Below, piece after piece: positions 18,265 to 19,867 of a stretch of DNA of 19,867 nucleotides. Positions within the stretch are counted from its first letter, which is position 1, and every line of letters starts with the position of its first letter. Source of the DNA: Cudoniella acicularis (lineage: Eukaryota; Ascomycota; Leotiomycetes; Helotiales; Helotiaceae); assembly GCA_013054445.1 (NCBI GenBank), contig JAAMPI010001101.1, positions 1 to 19,867 on the forward strand, given 5' to 3'. Position numbers and translations under genes: made by a program. The notes beneath the pieces are model-generated. The model ran no database searches and was not told the origin of the DNA. It worked only from the letters and a program-made list of their open reading frames with translations.

Positions 18265-18675
18265 CTAATCAGGATTTCTTTCGATAACCACGATTGCTGG
18301 AGAAAGAATCGGGATTGTTGGAACTTCTCCCCTCATATTATGGACTTGCATTGCACCCTTAGCACGTGGGATCCACGTTGGGCTTTGCAAGGCAACAAAG
18401 GGTTGCGTGGAAGTCAGTTCATATGCAAGTGTGGTTACTGGCACGTTAAAATAAAGCATTGTCTTCGCCGTTTGCGAATCATTCTTTGAGATTTGTGGTT
18501 TGATTACACGAGAGGCAAGCCACGAACGCCACTGTGCGAGAGGTTTACCACTACCCCGCGAATGAGGGGTAGGAGGATTCTTGGTCTCATTCTTGGCGTA
18601 TTTCGATTGGGGTAAAGGCAAGCCCTCTTGACTTCTGACTCCAATTGATAGCGCTGCTGCTACCTTAATAAGCAT
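18265..18675 (-). CDS. Hypothetical protein of 136 residues, doubtful
   Basis: This is an ATG-initiated open frame with a weakly hydrophobic start (MLIKVAAALSIGV) that might be a short signal peptide. The rest is a basic, Pro/Ser-rich region and a more hydrophobic C-terminal half. There are no known motifs. It lies about 60 bases upstream of the MDR start codon on the same strand, so it would occupy that gene's promoter, which lowers the likelihood that it is a separate gene. An overlapping plus frame (17947-18489) is a shadow of MDR exon 1. Confidence 0.25.
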   Translation of the reverse strand: MLIKVAAALSIGVRSQEGLPLPQSKYAKNETKNPPTPHSRGSGKPLAQWRSWLASRVIKPQISKNDSQTAKTMLYFNVPVTTLAYELTSTQPFVALQSPTWIPRAKGAMQVHNMRGEVPTIPILSPAIVVIERNPD

Positions 18676-19250
18676 TCCTACTTACAAAGTAGGGCTGTCT
18701 CCCCCCACAAAACGATTATGCAAAGCAACTTTAGACGACGTAATCTAGTTGGTCGGCCTAACATTCAATTAAAGCTTATTTTTAACAGCCTCGTTTGTGC
18801 AGCCAAGATTCTAAGACACTACTCGCACTTCTATTTGATAACGGGGTGCGTCGAATCAAGGATGGTTGGCAAGAACCAGCCGTGATAAACATGTCTCATT
18901 TCTACCAGAGTATGAGTATGTAAGCAGAGACGAGGCTATCTTGTGCCCCTTCAAGTATATTTTATTGCGCTCTTTTTGCAGGGAACACAGGAAATTCCGA
19001 GAATGCGGACGAAATTTTCTTGACAACTTAGAGACCGGAGAGACAGTCCCCTAAAGACTGTCGTGAAAACAAGATTGGGGCTTGTCTCTCCGATTTCAAA
19101 GCAGATGCGCTTCCACAAAAAACAACCAGCACATCAAACTTTTCAAGCAGCGACCTGAACTTTGGATATTGCACCGTCAAACTATTCTGGCGGTTTCGTT
19201 GACCTCAATTGGCCCAATCGAAACGGCCCAAATGAGTTTGTACCCATTTC
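18676..19250. other. Intergenic region
   Basis: No recognisable gene. The frames 18866-19054 and 19082-19273 (plus) have no domain features, and the first would start at TTG, not ATG. The region would include the promoter of the RTA1-like pseudogene. Confidence 0.4.
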
Positions 19251-19867
19251 GCACTCCCAGCACCAAGTACTAACCAACCACCCTACCGCAGCACTCCCAT
19301 AATCATCTATAGCTACGTGCCCTCCTTCTCCCCTGCCTTCATAACCCTAACACTCTTCACGCTCTCCCTCTTCCTCCACCTCTTCCAACTCCTTCACCAC
19401 CACACCTAGTACTTCAGAACTATCCCCATCGCCCTCACTCTCGAAATAGTCGGCTATACCTTCCGCTGCCTCTCAGCACACGTCGACCCCTACAACGTCC
19501 TCTACTTTATGCTCCAATACTTCTCCATCGTTACGGCGCCCGTATTCCTCTCCGCGGGCATCTACGCCATCTTATCCATCCTGATTTCTTGAATTGAGAG
19601 GGAATACAGTCCGCTGAAATCGAGATTGATGCTCTGGGTTTCCGTGAGCTGTGATGTCGTTATGACGATTGTGCAAATTTGTGGCGCGGCTATGATTGGT
19701 GGTTCCGAATCTAAGGGCACGAGTCCTAGTGTTGGGAATAATATCTTGTTTGTGGGGGGTTGGCGATTCAGTGTTTCTCTTTCTTCATCTTCCTCTTACT
19801 CACCTCCTCTTTTCTATACAAAGCCAGGAAAACTCTCATTGGAAAGGGAATCAACATATTTCTGGGA
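19251..19867 (+). pseudogene. RTA1-like membrane protein, pseudogene, cut by window end
   Basis: The frame from about 19251 reads as a multi-helix membrane protein of the RTA1/RTM1/RSB1 family (lipid-translocating exporters and sphingoid-base resistance proteins). Family segments in order are YSYVPSFSPAFITLTLFTLS, LTLEIVGYTFRCLSAH, LQYFSIVTAPVFLSAGIYAI, VSCDVVMTIVQICGAAMIGG and, in a shifted frame, FVGLAIQCFSFFIFLLL. Lesions are TAG at 19407-19409, TGA at 19590-19592 (in ILIS-stop-IEREYSPL) and one extra G in the six-G run 19754-19759. After this run, family similarity continues in another frame to the window end. No ATG opens the frame. The gene is clearly inactive unless the sequence contains errors. 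The C-terminal helices lie beyond the window. Confidence 0.85.

Noticed and set aside
17947..18489. 180-codon plus-strand open frame
   Set aside because: It lies opposite exon 1 of the MDR gene, has biased Ser/Thr/Pro content and no domain; it is a shadow frame.
7278..19592. Classical RIP as the cause of the stops
   Set aside because: Several changes (TGG to TGA, CGA to TGA, GAG to AAG) are not in the CpA context, the affected genes show no visible duplicate copy here, and mutation density is low.
1..19867. tRNA, rRNA or CRISPR array
   Set aside because: No cloverleaf-like gene with box A/B elements, no rRNA-like segment and no regularly spaced repeats were seen by eye.

Overview
The window looks like nuclear DNA of a filamentous ascomycete. 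Genes are split by short introns (about 46-60 nt, one of 97 nt) with GT donors, CTAAC/CTGAC-like branch sites and AG acceptors. The families are typical of such fungi: PTH11/fungal-rhodopsin-like, RTA1-like, GH18, ToxD-type MDR, classical SDR and a GPI-anchored Ser/Thr-rich surface protein. A leotiomycete-like fungus is my guess; nothing seen proves the class.

Layout: 1-2740 holds no convincing intact gene, only a 45-bp direct repeat, a doubtful gene remnant and an AT-rich stretch with inverted repeats. Two minus-strand genes follow, a short-chain dehydrogenase (2741-3807, 3 exons) and a membrane-anchored calcineurin-like phosphoesterase (4487-5727, 2 exons). Positions 6679-8669 contain a damaged RNase H gene bracketed by two different MITE-like elements. 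Positions 9827-11045 are a seven-helix receptor-like pseudogene. Positions 12636-12953 carry a small His-rich hypothetical gene. Positions 13881-16834 hold a divergent pair, a GPI-type surface glycoprotein (-) and a cytoplasmic-type GH18 chitinase-like protein (+), sharing a 772-bp intergenic region. A 6-exon MDR oxidoreductase (16900-18203, -) converges on the GH18 gene with 65 bp between stop codons. The window ends inside an RTA1-like pseudogene.

The genes do not form an evident pathway or biosynthetic cluster. The main theme is decay: three genes (RNase H, receptor, RTA1) carry premature stops, frameshifts or a lost catalytic residue, and two more (surface protein, MDR) have possible frame or splice-donor lesions. 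The inferred nonsense changes and the catalytic Glu-to-Lys change can all be read as C:G-to-T:A transitions, but most are not in the CpA context expected of classical RIP. Sequencing error has not been excluded for the homopolymer-associated breaks. I found no clearly new biological system. The most interesting locus is the RNase H gene, where a broken ZZ-type zinc-finger frame overlaps an alternative, apparently intact spliced frame. All gene models are manual translations and splice calls, with no database search.
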